In this document: in pieces, positions 41,210-50,066 of the stretch
How the letters are laid out: each line of letters starts with the position of its first letter
How positions within the stretch are numbered: position 1 is the stretch's first letter
Source: Hymenobacter cheonanensis
GTDB lineage: Bacteria; Bacteroidota; Bacteroidia; Cytophagales; Hymenobacteraceae
Direction: 5' to 3'
NCBI RefSeq assembly: GCF_030581075.1
Contig: NZ_JAUQSW010000006.1
Location: forward strand, 1-64,000
DNA: 64,000 nt
The notes under the pieces: generated by a model
What the model was told of the DNA's origin: nothing
What the model saw: only the letters and a program-made list of their open reading frames with translations
Databases searched by the model: none
Program-made: the position numbers and the translations under genes

Positions 41210-42031
41210 TTACGCCAGAAACATGCGCTGCAAGCCGCCCCAAAGGCGCTTTTTCAGGCTCACGTCGTACTCTATCATTTCGACCTCGGCGCCGGCCAGG
41301 TAGGCGAGGCCCACCGCTGGGAACTGCACTGGCTCGTAAATCTGGGTGGTGCGCACGGCCACGTCGAGCAGGTTTTTGCCGAAGGCCAAAATGTGCGTGG
41401 CGGCGATTTCCTTGCGCAGGTTTTGCAAAGCCACCGGGTAGGGGCCCTCCACGTTTACCAGCACCACGTCGGCCATCACCAGCTGGATGGCTTGCAGTAA
41501 TTTATTAAGGAAGACGTTGCGCGGCAGCTTCTTGAACTGCTCGGGCGGCAGGCGCACCAGCAGCACCACGCCCTGCGGGTTGTTGCCGAGCGTAGCAAAG
41601 GTGGTGAGCAGATACGGCGCCACGGTGGGCGCTGCGGCCGGTGCGCTCGGCGGTGCCAGGGGCGGCGGGCTGGCCACGGGCGGTGGCGGCGCGGGTAGGG
41701 GCGGCAGCTGCGCGCTCGCCAGCGAGGGCAGCTTGGCCGCCGCAGAGACTGGCGCTGCTATCGGAGAGGACGGCATGGCGGCGGGCGCTGCAATTGGGGC
41801 TGCTATCGCGGGCGCTGCTGGGGCCGGCGCCCCGGCTATAGGCGGGGCACCGGCTACGGGCCCGGTGGGCGCCGGTGGCGCGGCTACCACGGCTGCCGGC
41901 GCAACAGCCTCCGGCGCGGGGCTAGCCGCTGGCGCCGGGCGCTCGTCTGCCTCGGCCGGCATGTAGAGGGTGACGCCGGTATAGAAGTTCTGCAAGAAGG
42001 CCAGCGTGCCGCTTTGCTCGTCCTCAGTCAT
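41210..42031 (-). CDS. hypothetical protein with Ala/Pro-rich linker
   Basis: 273 aa. A short N-terminal helix (EDEQSGTLAFLQNFYTG) and a long Ala/Pro-rich linker (about 30-145) precede a compact C-terminal domain (about 150-273): GVVLLVRLPPEQFKKLPRNV, FLNKLLQAIQLVMADVVLVN, IAATHILAFGKNLLD, and LAGAEVEMIEYDVSLKKRLW. The last domain may resemble the uracil-glycosylase-like fold of DNA polymerase III psi in layout, but there is no diagnostic motif. The linker fits a tethered binding module. It is 14 bp downstream of the thioesterase gene on the same strand. Confidence 0.7.
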   Translation of the reverse strand: MTEDEQSGTLAFLQNFYTGVTLYMPAEADERPAPAASPAPEAVAPAAVVAAPPAPTGPVAGAPPIAGAPAPAAPAIAAPIAAPAAMPSSPIAAPVSAAAKLPSLASAQLPPLPAPPPPVASPPPLAPPSAPAAAPTVAPYLLTTFATLGNNPQGVVLLVRLPPEQFKKLPRNVFLNKLLQAIQLVMADVVLVNVEGPYPVALQNLRKEIAATHILAFGKNLLDVAVRTTQIYEPVQFPAVGLAYLAGAEVEMIEYDVSLKKRLWGGLQRMFLA

Positions 42032-42045
42032 TTATAGGAAGAAAA

Positions 42046-42564
42046 TTAAGCCAGCTCAAACAAGGCTTTCAGCTCGGCGGCGTCGCTGGGCTTCATGCGC
42101 CCGGCCAGCACCAGGCGCAGCTGGCGGCGGCGCAGGGCGCCTTCGTAAAGGGCAATTTCGTCGGCGGTTTCGGGCACGGCCTCGGGCACGTCGATGGGGC
42201 GGCCCGACTGGTCGACGGCCACGAAGGTGAAGAACGCCTCGTTGGTTTTCATCTTGGTGCCGCTCGGGATGTCCTCGGCCCACACGTCGATGTGCACCTC
42301 CATGCTAGAGGCGAAGGCGCGCGTAACCTGGGCCTGCAGCGTCACCACGTTGCCCAGCCGGATGGGGTCGCGAAACGACACGTTATCGACCGAGGCCGTG
42401 ACCACGATGCGGTTGGAGTGCTTCTGGGCGGCAATGGCGGCGGCAATGTCCATGAGGTGCATCATGCGGCCCCCCATCAGGTTGTTGAGCGTGTTGGTAT
42501 CGTTGGGGAGCACCAGCTCGGTCATGATAACGAACGAGTCGGAAACGGGGCGTTGCTTGCGCAC
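42046..42564 (-). CDS. acyl-CoA thioesterase (hotdog fold)
   Basis: 172 aa from a GTG at 42564. Hotdog thioesterase of the YciA/BFIT class: LPNDTNTLNNLMGGRMMHLMDIAAAIAAQKHSN, VDNVSFRDPIRLGNVVTLQA, SMEVHIDVWAEDI, KTNEAFFTFVAVD. The Asp in LMDIAA and the Asn-Asn-Leu-Met-Gly region fit the active site of this type. It hydrolyses acyl-CoA esters in the cytoplasm. A TACCTTTG box at 42618-42625 is its likely promoter, and the Ala/Pro-rich gene follows in the same direction. Confidence 0.93.
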   Translation of the reverse strand: MRKQRPVSDSFVIMTELVLPNDTNTLNNLMGGRMMHLMDIAAAIAAQKHSNRIVVTASVDNVSFRDPIRLGNVVTLQAQVTRAFASSMEVHIDVWAEDIPSGTKMKTNEAFFTFVAVDQSGRPIDVPEAVPETADEIALYEGALRRRQLRLVLAGRMKPSDAAELKALFELA

Positions 42565-42574
42565 GTTGTTGAGT

Positions 42575-42722
42575 GATGAGTGGAAAGTTAGGAGTTAGAA
42601 GTTGGGTGGGAAGGCTGCAAAGGTAAGTCAGCCGCGCAGCGGGCGGGCAGCCAAGGCCTGGCCGGCGAGCGGCCAGGCGCCCGGCAAGGAGTCAACGCCT
42701 AACTTTTAACTCCGAATTCAGC
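42575..42722. repeat. A+T-word inverted tract around a GC core
   Basis: Left GTTAGGAGTTAGAAGTT and right CAACGCCTAACTTTTAACTC are approximate complements about 100 bp apart. CAACGCCTA and CTTTTAACTC reappear in closely similar form in the long hairpin at 50067-50149. The thioesterase promoter lies inside the tract. Confidence 0.4.
42618..42625 (-). promoter_or_regulatory. -7 box of the thioesterase gene
   Basis: Minus-strand TACCTTTG matches TAnnTTTG, 54 bp upstream of the GTG start at 42564. There is no CTTG at the 21-nt spacing seen for the tRNA promoters. Confidence 0.5.
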
Positions 42723-42731
42723 GCTCCTGCC

Positions 42732-43415
42732 TCAGGCCGCCCACCCGGCCGCCCCGCGCAGCGGCACAAACCGGCAGCCGCCCAGCTCCTCGCGCACAAA
42801 GCTTTCGGGCCCCTCGCGGGTGATGCGCAGCAACTGCTGCTGGCCCGGGTCGGCGGCGCCCACCGGCACCACCAGCCGCCCGCCTATGCGCAGCTGCCGC
42901 AGCAGGGCCGGCGGCAGCGCCGGGGCCCCGGCCGTAACCAGGATGCCGTCGAAGGGGGCCAGCCCGGGCAGGCCCAGCGAGCCATCGCCCAGGTGCAGGC
43001 CCGCCGTGGGCAGGCCCAGCGCCGCCAGCCGCTGCCGGCCCCGCTCATACAGCACGGCATTAAACTCGATACTCTGCACAGTATCAGTGAGCTGGCACAG
43101 CACGGCAAACTGGTAGCCCGAGCCGGTGCCGATTTCCAGCAGCCGGTGGCCGGGCTGCACGCCCAGCAGCTCGGTCTGGTAGGCTACCATGCTGGGCTGC
43201 GAAATCGTTTGGCCCTCGCCAATGGGAAAGGCCTTGTCCTGGTAGGCGTGGGCCTCGAAGGCAGGCTCGAAAAACAAATGGCGGGGCACGGCGCCCAGCG
43301 CGGCCAGCACCCGCTCGTCGCGAATGCCGCGCTGCGTGCGTAGCAGGGTCACGAGGGCGCGGCGCTGGCCCCGGTGGCGGTACGTGTCGGTTAGAGGTTG
43401 AATAAGCTGCGGCAA
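42732..43415 (-). CDS. pcm: protein-L-isoaspartate O-methyltransferase
   Basis: 227 aa. Family landmarks: VPRHLFFEPAFEAHAYQDKAFPIGEGQTISQP, then the SAM-binding LEIGTGSGYQFAVL, QSIEFNAVLYERGRQRLA and LPPALLRQLRIGGRLVVPVG. It methylates L-isoaspartyl residues to start the repair of damaged proteins. In Bacteroidota the ending of motif I GTGSGYQ is typical. No partner gene is evident; the downstream thioesterase has its own promoter. Confidence 0.94.
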   Translation of the reverse strand: MPQLIQPLTDTYRHRGQRRALVTLLRTQRGIRDERVLAALGAVPRHLFFEPAFEAHAYQDKAFPIGEGQTISQPSMVAYQTELLGVQPGHRLLEIGTGSGYQFAVLCQLTDTVQSIEFNAVLYERGRQRLAALGLPTAGLHLGDGSLGLPGLAPFDGILVTAGAPALPPALLRQLRIGGRLVVPVGAADPGQQQLLRITREGPESFVREELGGCRFVPLRGAAGWAA

Positions 43416-43551
43416 GAAGTGAAAGTAGCGAAGGGCGCCGGTGGTCGGCTGGGGTCGGCTGCCGGGCTGGTGGGGTGGCCCGCCCGCCGAGTAGCGAGGC
43501 CAGCCGGCGAGGCTCGAAAGCCAGCGCCGCCCGGAAAGCTGGCAACAGCCC

Positions 43552-43559
43552 TATTTTTG
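43552..43559 (+). promoter_or_regulatory. -7 box of the sugar transferase gene
   Basis: TATTTTTG matches TAnnTTTG; a transcription start near 43566 would fit the TTG start codon at 43598 and exclude the earlier part of the open frame. Confidence 0.5.
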
Positions 43560-43597
43560 CGGAGCCCGCCCCAAAATTACACGTTACCCCGCGCCCC

Positions 43598-45016
43598 TTG
43601 CTGCTTCGCCGAATTCAATATCTCAAGCTTGTGGCGGCCGATTTCATGGGGGCGCTGCTGGCTTGGGGAGCCTTCTTCTTGCTGCGCAAGTACTTACTGC
43701 GCGAAAATCTCGACTACCGCCTCGGCGAGAACGACCTGTTTTATGTGTCGGGGGCGGCCGTAATGATTGCTCTGTTCTGGACCACGCTCTACGCGCTGGT
43801 GGGCGAGTACCGCGATATCTTCCGCAAATCGCGCCTGAGCGAGCTTATTCGCCTGGCGCGGGTGTCGCTGCTCGGGGTGGTGGTGGTTTTCTTTGCCCTG
43901 CTGCTCGACGACCAGGGCGTGCGCAACTACCACGCTTACTACAAGACCTTTACGGCCTACTACCTGCTGCACTTCGGCCTCACGGCGGTGCTGCGGATTT
44001 GGGCCGTCAGCAGCATTCAGCAACTGGTGCGGCGGGGCACCATCTCGTTTCCGACGCTGCTGGTGGGCTCCAATCAGCTGGCGCTGAGCACCTACGCCGA
44101 CTTGCAGCGCACCGGCCGCCACCTGGGGCTGCGCCTGGTAGGGTTTGCCCCCATCGGCAGCACCGTCGATACTGAGCTGGCCACGGTGCTGCCGGCGGTG
44201 GGCTCGTACCAGCAGCTGCCGAGTCTGATTCAGAGCCTTAGCATTGAGCAGGTTATCGTGGCTATCGAGTCTAGCGAGCACCGCCGCATTCAGGAAATTC
44301 TGAACCTGCTGGAAGGCTCGGCGGTGCGCATCAGCGTGCTGCCCGACCTCTACCAGATGCTGCTGGGCTCGGTGAAGGTGAACCACATTTTTGGCACGCC
44401 GCTCATCGAAATCAAGCAGGATTTGCTGCCCGTGTGGCAGCGCGTCATCAAGCGGGCGCTCGATGTGGGCGTGGCCGCCGGCTTTCTGGTGCTGGCTAGC
44501 CCACTCTACCTGTTCACGGCGCTCATGGTGCGCTCGTCGTCGCCGGGGCCCGTTTTTTACCGCCAGCCGCGCATTGGCAAGAACGGCGTGCCGTTTACCA
44601 TCATCAAGTTCCGGTCGATGTACGTGGATGCCGAAAAGCTGGGCCCCGCGCTCAGCTCCGACCACGACCCGCGCATCACGCGCTGGGGCCGCTTTATGCG
44701 CAAGGTGCGGCTCGATGAGTTTCCGCAGTTCTGGAATGTGCTACGCGGCGACATGAGCATCGTGGGCCCGCGCCCCGAGCGGCAGTTTTTCATCGACCAG
44801 ATTGTGCAGCTCGCGCCCCACTACCGCCACCTGCACCGCGTGCGGCCCGGCCTCACCTCACTAGGGCAGGTAAAATATGGCTATGCCGAAACCGTGCCCC
44901 AGATGGTCGAGCGCCTCAAATTCGACATCCTCTACATCGAAAACATGAGCCTGGCCATGGACTTCCGGGTCATTCTCTACACCCTGAAAATCATCGTGGA
45001 AGGCCGCGGCAAATAG
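43598..45016 (+). CDS. exopolysaccharide biosynthesis polyprenyl-phosphate sugar transferase
   Basis: 472 aa from a TTG at 43598, chosen because it lies after the -7 box and directly before the first membrane segment. There are four to five N-terminal membrane helices, a CoA-binding-like domain (ISFPTLLVGSNQLALSTY, LVGFAPIG) and another membrane helix before the catalytic domain of WbaP/WecA-like bacterial sugar transferases (IKRALDVGVAAGFLVLASP, KFRSMYVDAEKLG, RLDEFPQFWNVLRGDMSIVG, GPRPERQF). It transfers a sugar-1-phosphate to undecaprenyl phosphate to start polysaccharide synthesis. No other polysaccharide genes are in the window. Confidence 0.93.
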   Translation: MLLRRIQYLKLVAADFMGALLAWGAFFLLRKYLLRENLDYRLGENDLFYVSGAAVMIALFWTTLYALVGEYRDIFRKSRLSELIRLARVSLLGVVVVFFALLLDDQGVRNYHAYYKTFTAYYLLHFGLTAVLRIWAVSSIQQLVRRGTISFPTLLVGSNQLALSTYADLQRTGRHLGLRLVGFAPIGSTVDTELATVLPAVGSYQQLPSLIQSLSIEQVIVAIESSEHRRIQEILNLLEGSAVRISVLPDLYQMLLGSVKVNHIFGTPLIEIKQDLLPVWQRVIKRALDVGVAAGFLVLASPLYLFTALMVRSSSPGPVFYRQPRIGKNGVPFTIIKFRSMYVDAEKLGPALSSDHDPRITRWGRFMRKVRLDEFPQFWNVLRGDMSIVGPRPERQFFIDQIVQLAPHYRHLHRVRPGLTSLGQVKYGYAETVPQMVERLKFDILYIENMSLAMDFRVILYTLKIIVEGRGK

Positions 45017-45232
45017 TCCACGGAGTTAGCGAATTGCGCAGCTACGTCGCTGCGCGGCTGGCTAACCTGCTGATAAAGGGGAGATTGCAAAAGAGGGTTA
45101 GCACATACGCCGCTGCGCGGCGGGCCAGGGTCAACTTTATGCAGGTAGTGCTAGTTGGTTTTATTCAAAAGATGGCCTAGCTAGCCAGCCGGCGTATCGG
45201 CACAATTTGTTAAATCCGTTAAATCTGCGGTC
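45017..45232. other. intergenic stretch with two CGCTGCGCGGC dyads
   Basis: Two similar segments (GTTAGC ... TACGTCGCTGCGCGGC and GTTAGC ... TACGCCGCTGCGCGGC) can form short hairpins. A direct repeat GTTAAATC lies just before ribE. No coding capacity or known riboswitch is seen; in particular I find no FMN-riboswitch core. Confidence 0.4.
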
Positions 45233-45850
45233 ATGTTTACAGGAATAATTGAAGCCGTGGGCACCGTGGTGGCCGTGGCCCGCGAAGGCACCAACCGCCA
45301 CTTTACCATTCAGTCGCCCTTTGCCCAGGAGCTGAAAATCGACCAGAGCGTGGCCCACGACGGCGTGTGCCTCACGGTGGTGGCCCTCGACCCGGCCGCT
45401 GGCACCCACGTGGTGACGGCCATCGACGAGACGCTGCAAAAAACCAACCTGGGCCAGTGGCAGCCCGGCCGCCATATTAACCTGGAGCGCTGCCTGGCCG
45501 CCGGCGGGCGCTTCGACGGCCACATTGTGCAGGGCCACGTGGATGCCACCGCCGAATGCCTCAGCGTGCAGGACCAGGATGGCTCGTGGCTGTTTCGCTT
45601 CCGGCACGCGCCGGGCCCGCAGCGCCTCACCGTGGAAAAGGGCTCCATCACCATCAATGGCGTGAGCCTGACGTGTTTCAATAGCACTGCCGACGAGTTT
45701 TCGGTGGCCATTATTCCCTACACCTACGCGCACACTGGCTTTCACCAGCTGCAAGCCGGCGAGCGTGTGAACCTGGAATTTGACATTGTGGGCAAGTACG
45801 TGGCCAAGCTCTTGGCTAGCCAGGGCGTCATTGCCAGCGCCGAGGCCTAG
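45233..45850 (+). CDS. ribE: riboflavin synthase subunit alpha
   Basis: 205 aa, normal length. The N-terminus MFTGIIEAVGTVV and the duplicated lumazine-binding domains are visible: SVAHDGVCLTVVALDPAAGTHVVTAIDETLQKT in the first and GSITINGVSLTCFNSTADEFSVAIIPYT in the second, with QGHVDATAE between. It dismutates two lumazine molecules to riboflavin and a pyrimidine. It stands apart from other rib genes. Its product supplies FMN for the ApbE cluster and other flavoenzymes, a general and not specific link. Confidence 0.96.
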   Translation: MFTGIIEAVGTVVAVAREGTNRHFTIQSPFAQELKIDQSVAHDGVCLTVVALDPAAGTHVVTAIDETLQKTNLGQWQPGRHINLERCLAAGGRFDGHIVQGHVDATAECLSVQDQDGSWLFRFRHAPGPQRLTVEKGSITINGVSLTCFNSTADEFSVAIIPYTYAHTGFHQLQAGERVNLEFDIVGKYVAKLLASQGVIASAEA

Positions 45851-45869
45851 CCAATCAGTCAAACAGGCA

Positions 45870-46187
45870 ATGAATTTCTCGCTTTGGCTGGAATTTGAGC
45901 ACGTCACCGTTGCAGACGACTGGGATAGTACCGACGATTTTTGCAACATCCACGTTGACCTGCCGGATGGCCGGCATTATGGCCTCACCGTCTGGACGTA
46001 TAAGTTTATCCGGCAGGCAGTGGCGGCTGATAAACACAATGGGGACAATGGTGGCGGGCAGTACTTGATTCCGCCCGATTTATTGGTGGAAGACCTGACG
46101 AGAGAGTGTATTGAGCTGGCGATAGCCGATTTACTAGGCAGGGGTGACCTCGAAAAGGTGCTTAATCCCGCTGTTCTGGCAAAATAG
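45870..46187 (+). CDS. hypothetical protein, immunity-like
   Basis: 105 aa from the ATG at 45870, 19 bp after ribE. Not recognised. It is acidic and soluble, rich in Asp and aromatic residues (FSLWLEFEHVTVADDWDSTD, HYGLTVWTYKFIRQA) and slightly lower in GC than its neighbours. The size and composition recall small immunity or orphan proteins common in accessory loci of Bacteroidota, but no toxin is nearby. It is followed by a terminator. Confidence 0.65.
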   Translation: MNFSLWLEFEHVTVADDWDSTDDFCNIHVDLPDGRHYGLTVWTYKFIRQAVAADKHNGDNGGGQYLIPPDLLVEDLTRECIELAIADLLGRGDLEKVLNPAVLAK

Positions 46188-46210
46188 CCTGAGTAGCCTA
46201 ACCCACCATA

Positions 46211-46238
46211 AAGCCCGCTGAATCAGCGGGCTTTTTTG
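46211..46238. terminator. terminator after the small hypothetical gene
   Basis: AAAGCCCGCTGA and TCAGCGGGCTTTTTT form a short perfect hairpin with a T-run on the plus strand. It serves ribE and the small gene; the convergent PAP2 gene on minus ends close by. Confidence 0.9.
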
Positions 46239-46253
46239 GGGTATTATGGAAGG

Positions 46254-46847
46254 CTAGACTAGTGTAGGCGGGCTGGCCGGCGGCCACCAGTACGGGTCAG
46301 CTTTAGAGAAGGCCCAGGCGGCCAGCCAGCCTAGCAGCGCGCCCACCAGCCAGCCGCTGACCACGTCGCTAGGGTAGTGCGCCGCCAGGTAAACGCGACT
46401 GTAAGATAGCAGCGCGGCCCACAAAAACACCCAGACTTTGAGCCCCCGAAACCGGCCGGCTGGCAGGGCCAGCAACAGAAATACGGCCAGCGCCACCGAA
46501 TTAGCCGCGTGCGAAGACATGAAGCCGAACTGCCCGCCGCAGCCATCGGGCAAGTGCAGCAGGGGCGCCAGGTCGGGGGCGTGGCAGGGGCGGGGCCGCC
46601 CCACGAGCGGCTTGAACAGCTTGCTGGTAATGCTGTCGGCGAGGGCCACGGCCCCGATAAGCAGCGGCAGCACTGCTTTAGCCCGGTGCTGATAATGGTA
46701 TAGCAGCCAGATTATTAACACCCCGTAAAAAGGTATCCACACGTAGCGGTCGGAGGCGAAGGTCATCACCTTGTCGAGCACCGGCGAGTGGGCCCCGTTG
46801 AGGGCTAGCAGCAGCCGGTGGTCGAGGGTATGCAGCAGCTCACGCAT
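46254..46847 (-). CDS. PAP2 family phosphatase
   Basis: 197 aa with five to six membrane helices. The three PAP2 motifs are in order: KLFKPLVGRPRPC, SSHAANSVALAVF (the His of motif 2) and SRVYLAAHYPSDVVSGWLVG (Arg and His of motif 3). Enzymes of this type remove phosphate from phosphatidic acid, undecaprenyl pyrophosphate or lipid A. It overlaps hemF (upstream, same strand) by 8 bp, so the two are probably an operon, though with no evident functional link. Confidence 0.93.
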   Translation of the reverse strand: MRELLHTLDHRLLLALNGAHSPVLDKVMTFASDRYVWIPFYGVLIIWLLYHYQHRAKAVLPLLIGAVALADSITSKLFKPLVGRPRPCHAPDLAPLLHLPDGCGGQFGFMSSHAANSVALAVFLLLALPAGRFRGLKVWVFLWAALLSYSRVYLAAHYPSDVVSGWLVGALLGWLAAWAFSKADPYWWPPASPPTLV

Positions 46848-47754
46848 GGGCGCTGGTCCAGTCTACGCCCTTGCGGAGCCAGGCGAGGGTAGCGGCCTCG
46901 GGCGTGCCCTCCTCGGGCGGGGCGGGGTTGTAGCTCCAGCCGCAGCGCGGCGGCAGGCTCATCAGAATGCTTTCGGTGCGGCCGCCGGTTTCGAGGCCAA
47001 AGCGCGTGCCCCGGTCAAAGGCCAGGTTGAACTCGGCGTAGCGGTTGCGGCGCAGGATTTGCCAGGCCTCCTCGCGCGGGCCAAAGGCTAGCTGGTGGTT
47101 TTCGCGCATGATTTCGGTGTAAGCCGGGGCGAAGGTTTCGGCCACGTCCTGCACAAAAGCGAATAACTCCGCCACCGTGCCATCTTGGCCCACGGTGAGG
47201 CGGTCAAAAAAAATGCCGCCCACGCCGCGCGTTTCGTGGCGGTGGGGCAGGTAAAAGTAGTCGTCGGCCCAGCGCGTATACTTGGGGTAGTAGCCAGGGT
47301 TGTGCTTGTCGCAGGTAGCCTGCAGGCGCTGGTGAAAGCGGCGGGCCTGGGTCTCATCCACGTAAATGGGTGTTAAATCGATGCCGCCGCCAAACCACGC
47401 CTCGCCGTTGCCGGCCTCAAAATAGCGCACGTTCATGTGAATAATGGGTACGCGCGGGCTGCGCGGGTGCAGCACCAGGCTCACGCCGGTGGCAAAAAAA
47501 TGCGGGTCGGGCATGTGCAGCTGCCGGGCGGCGGCGGCGCTCATCTCGCCTTCCACGGCCGAGAAGCCTACGCCGCCCTTCTCCAGAATTAGCCCGTTTT
47601 CGAGAACCCGCGAGTGGCCGCCCCCGCCGCCCGGCCGCTGCCAGTCGTCCTGGCCGAAGCGGGCGGTGCCGCCGTCGGCGGCTTCGAGCTGGGCGCAGAG
47701 GCGGGTTTGAAAATCCTGGAGCCAGGCGGCGATATCGGTGCGGGTAAGGGACAT
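46840..47754 (-). CDS. hemF: oxygen-dependent coproporphyrinogen III oxidase
   Basis: 304 aa, full-length HemF. Landmarks: GGGGHSRVLENGLILEKGGVGFS, HPRSPRVPIIHMNVRYFEAGN, WFGGGIDLTPIYVDE, YPKYTRWADDYFYLPHRHETRGVGGIFFD, and RYAEFNLAFDRGTRFGLETGGRTESILMSLPP. It oxidatively decarboxylates coproporphyrinogen III with O2 in haem synthesis, consistent with an aerobic life style. A GACCTTTG word (minus, 47914-47921) may be part of its promoter. The 47755-47969 gap to the divergent E1 gene holds GC-rich dyads only. Confidence 0.97.
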   Translation of the reverse strand: MSLTRTDIAAWLQDFQTRLCAQLEAADGGTARFGQDDWQRPGGGGGHSRVLENGLILEKGGVGFSAVEGEMSAAAARQLHMPDPHFFATGVSLVLHPRSPRVPIIHMNVRYFEAGNGEAWFGGGIDLTPIYVDETQARRFHQRLQATCDKHNPGYYPKYTRWADDYFYLPHRHETRGVGGIFFDRLTVGQDGTVAELFAFVQDVAETFAPAYTEIMRENHQLAFGPREEAWQILRRNRYAEFNLAFDRGTRFGLETGGRTESILMSLPPRCGWSYNPAPPEEGTPEAATLAWLRKGVDWTSAHA

Positions 47755-47969
47755 TAGGTGCTAAAAATCGGTTGTTAGGGCGCGCAGCGCGCGGCAACTT
47801 CTCTTTTCGTTGGAAGTAGTAGCCCTGGCGGAAAAGAAAGAGTAGCCCACGCTGCCCTTCGGCTGCCGCGCTACGTGCGCCCGGACAACCGTTGCTACCC
47901 CCAGGATTTCCGGCAAAGGTCGGGCCGGGGCGTAATTTTACCATCCCCACTGGCTCTACCCACCCCTGT

Positions 47970-50066
47970 ATGTTCCTCGATGCCCTAGCCGCGCCCCCCG
48001 CGGCCACCCCGGCCGCGCCCGAAATCGACCTGCTGCGCCGGGCCTACCTGCTCATGCACACGGCCGCCGAAATGGCCGCCCTCTACGAAGCTCAGAAAGC
48101 CGTGGCCGCCCGCTACGTGCACGCCACCGCCCGCGGCCACGAGGCCGTGCAGCTGGCGGCCGCTTTTCTGCTGACCGGCGCCGACTATGCCGCCCCATAT
48201 TACCGCGACGATGCCCTGCTGCTGGGCCTGGGTTTGCGCCCCTACGAGCTGATGCTTCAGCTCCTGGCCAAAAAAGACGACCCCTTCAGCGGCGGCCGCA
48301 CCTACTACAGCCACCCTAGCCTGCGCCGGGCGGGCGTGCCCGTTATTCCGCACCAAAGCTCGGCCACGGGTATGCAGGCCATTCCGGCCACGGGCATGGC
48401 GCACGCCATCAGCTATTTAGAAAGCCAGGGCCTGGCCGACAAGGCTAGCCAGCCGCTGGTGCTGTGCTCTATCGGCGACGGGGCCATGACGGAGGGCGAG
48501 GTGAGCGAGGCGCTGCAAATGGCGATTCTGCACCGGCTGCCCATCGTGTACCTGGTGCAGGACAACGACTGGGGCATCTCGGCCACCGGCCGCGAGATGC
48601 GGGCCATGGATGCCTACGAATTTGCCGCCGGCTTCCCCGGCCTGCACCGCGTGAGGGTCGATGGCGCCGACGTAGTTTCCTCCTACAACGGGCTAGCCGA
48701 GGCCTTCGAGCACGTGCGCGCCCGGCGCGGGCCGGCGCTGGTGCACGCCAAGTGCCCGCTGCTGGGCCACCACACCAGTGGCGTGCGCCGCGAGTGGTAC
48801 CGCGGCGAGGACCTCACTACCCACCAGCAGCAAGACCCGCTGCCCCGCCTGCACCGCCGCCTGCTGCACGCCGGGGCCAGCGAAAGCGAGCTAGCCGCGC
48901 TGGCCGCCCAGGCCCGCGCCACCGTGCTGGCCGACTGGGCCGAGGCCCTGGCCGCGCCCGACCCCGACCCCGCCACCTTTGCCGACCACGAGTTTGCGCC
49001 CCCCGCCGTGCGGGCCGAGGCCGGCGAGCGCGCCCCTGCCGGCGCCGACAAAGTGCTGATGGTGGACGCCGCCCTGCACGCCGTGGATGACATTCTGCGC
49101 GAGTTTCCCGAGGCCCTGTTCTACGGCCAGGACGTGGGCGGCGAGCTGGGCGGCGTGTTTCGCGAGGCGGCGCTGCTGGCCAAGAAATACGGCGATAAGC
49201 GCGTGTTTAACACGCCCATTCAGGAGGCCTACATTGTGGGCAGCACAGCCGGCATGGCGGCCGTGGGCGCTCGGCCCATCGTCGAGATTCAGTTTGCCGA
49301 CTACATCTGGCCGGCCCTCAATCAGCTGGTGGAGGAGCTGTCAAAATCGTGCTACCTGAGCATGGGCAAGTTTCCGGTGCCGGCCCTTATTCGGGTGCCG
49401 GTGGGGGCCTACGGCGGGGGCGGCCCCTACCACTCGGGCTCGGTCGAAAGCACGCTGCTCACCATCCGGGGCATCAAGGTGGTGTACCCCAGCAACGCCG
49501 CCGATATGAAGGGTTTGCTGCGCGCAGCTTTTCTTGACCCCAACCCGGTTATCCTGCTCGAACACAAAGGGCTATACTGGAGCAAGGTGCCCGGCACCGA
49601 AGACGCTAAAACCACCGAGCCGGCCGCCGGCTACGTCATTCCGCTAGGGGTGGCGGCCGTGGCCCAGGCGGCCGACGCGGCGAGGCTGGCCAGCGGCGAA
49701 ACGTGCGTGGTTATCACCTACGGCATGGGCGTGCACTGGGCCCGGGCAGCCAGCCGCGACTACCCCGGCCGCGTCGAAATTCTGGATTTGCGCACCCTCA
49801 ACCCCCTCGACTGGGACGGCGTGCAGGCGGCCGTGCGCCGCCACGGCAAGGCCCTCGTGCTCACCGAGGAGCCGCTGCTCAACTCGTTTGCCGAGAGCCT
49901 GGCCGGGCGCATCCAGCGCCACTGCTTCCGCCAGCTCGACGCGCCGGTGTTTACGCTGGGCGCCGCCAACCTGCCCGCCATCGCCCTCAACGTGGAGCTG
50001 GAAAAGCAGATGCTGCCCAGCGCCGCCAAGGTGGCCACCGCGCTCGGCGAGCTGCTAGGGTATTAA
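47970..50066 (+). CDS. fused alpha-beta E1 subunit of a 2-oxoacid dehydrogenase
   Basis: 698 aa from the ATG at 47970. The first half (about 1-340) is an E1-alpha domain with the TPP-binding GDGAMTEGEVSEALQMA ... VQDNDWGIS and the DDPFSGGRTYYSH region. The second half (about 355-698) is an E1-beta domain (FYGQDVGGELGGVFREA, NTPIQEAYIVGSTAGMAAVG, EEPLLNSFAESLAGRIQRH). Such fused E1 proteins in Bacteroidota act on branched-chain 2-oxoacids or pyruvate. E2 and E3 are not adjacent, so the exact substrate is unsettled. Confidence 0.92.
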   Translation: MFLDALAAPPAATPAAPEIDLLRRAYLLMHTAAEMAALYEAQKAVAARYVHATARGHEAVQLAAAFLLTGADYAAPYYRDDALLLGLGLRPYELMLQLLAKKDDPFSGGRTYYSHPSLRRAGVPVIPHQSSATGMQAIPATGMAHAISYLESQGLADKASQPLVLCSIGDGAMTEGEVSEALQMAILHRLPIVYLVQDNDWGISATGREMRAMDAYEFAAGFPGLHRVRVDGADVVSSYNGLAEAFEHVRARRGPALVHAKCPLLGHHTSGVRREWYRGEDLTTHQQQDPLPRLHRRLLHAGASESELAALAAQARATVLADWAEALAAPDPDPATFADHEFAPPAVRAEAGERAPAGADKVLMVDAALHAVDDILREFPEALFYGQDVGGELGGVFREAALLAKKYGDKRVFNTPIQEAYIVGSTAGMAAVGARPIVEIQFADYIWPALNQLVEELSKSCYLSMGKFPVPALIRVPVGAYGGGGPYHSGSVESTLLTIRGIKVVYPSNAADMKGLLRAAFLDPNPVILLEHKGLYWSKVPGTEDAKTTEPAAGYVIPLGVAAVAQAADAARLASGETCVVITYGMGVHWARAASRDYPGRVEILDLRTLNPLDWDGVQAAVRRHGKALVLTEEPLLNSFAESLAGRIQRHCFRQLDAPVFTLGAANLPAIALNVELEKQMLPSAAKVATALGELLGY

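Noticed and set aside
41641..41966. plus-strand Gly/Ala-rich frames
   Set aside because: They mirror the Ala/Pro-rich linker of the minus-strand gene and carry no independent features.
45017..45232. possible FMN riboswitch before ribE
   Set aside because: I could not find the conserved FMN aptamer segments; only short GC dyads and a GTTAAATC direct repeat are there.
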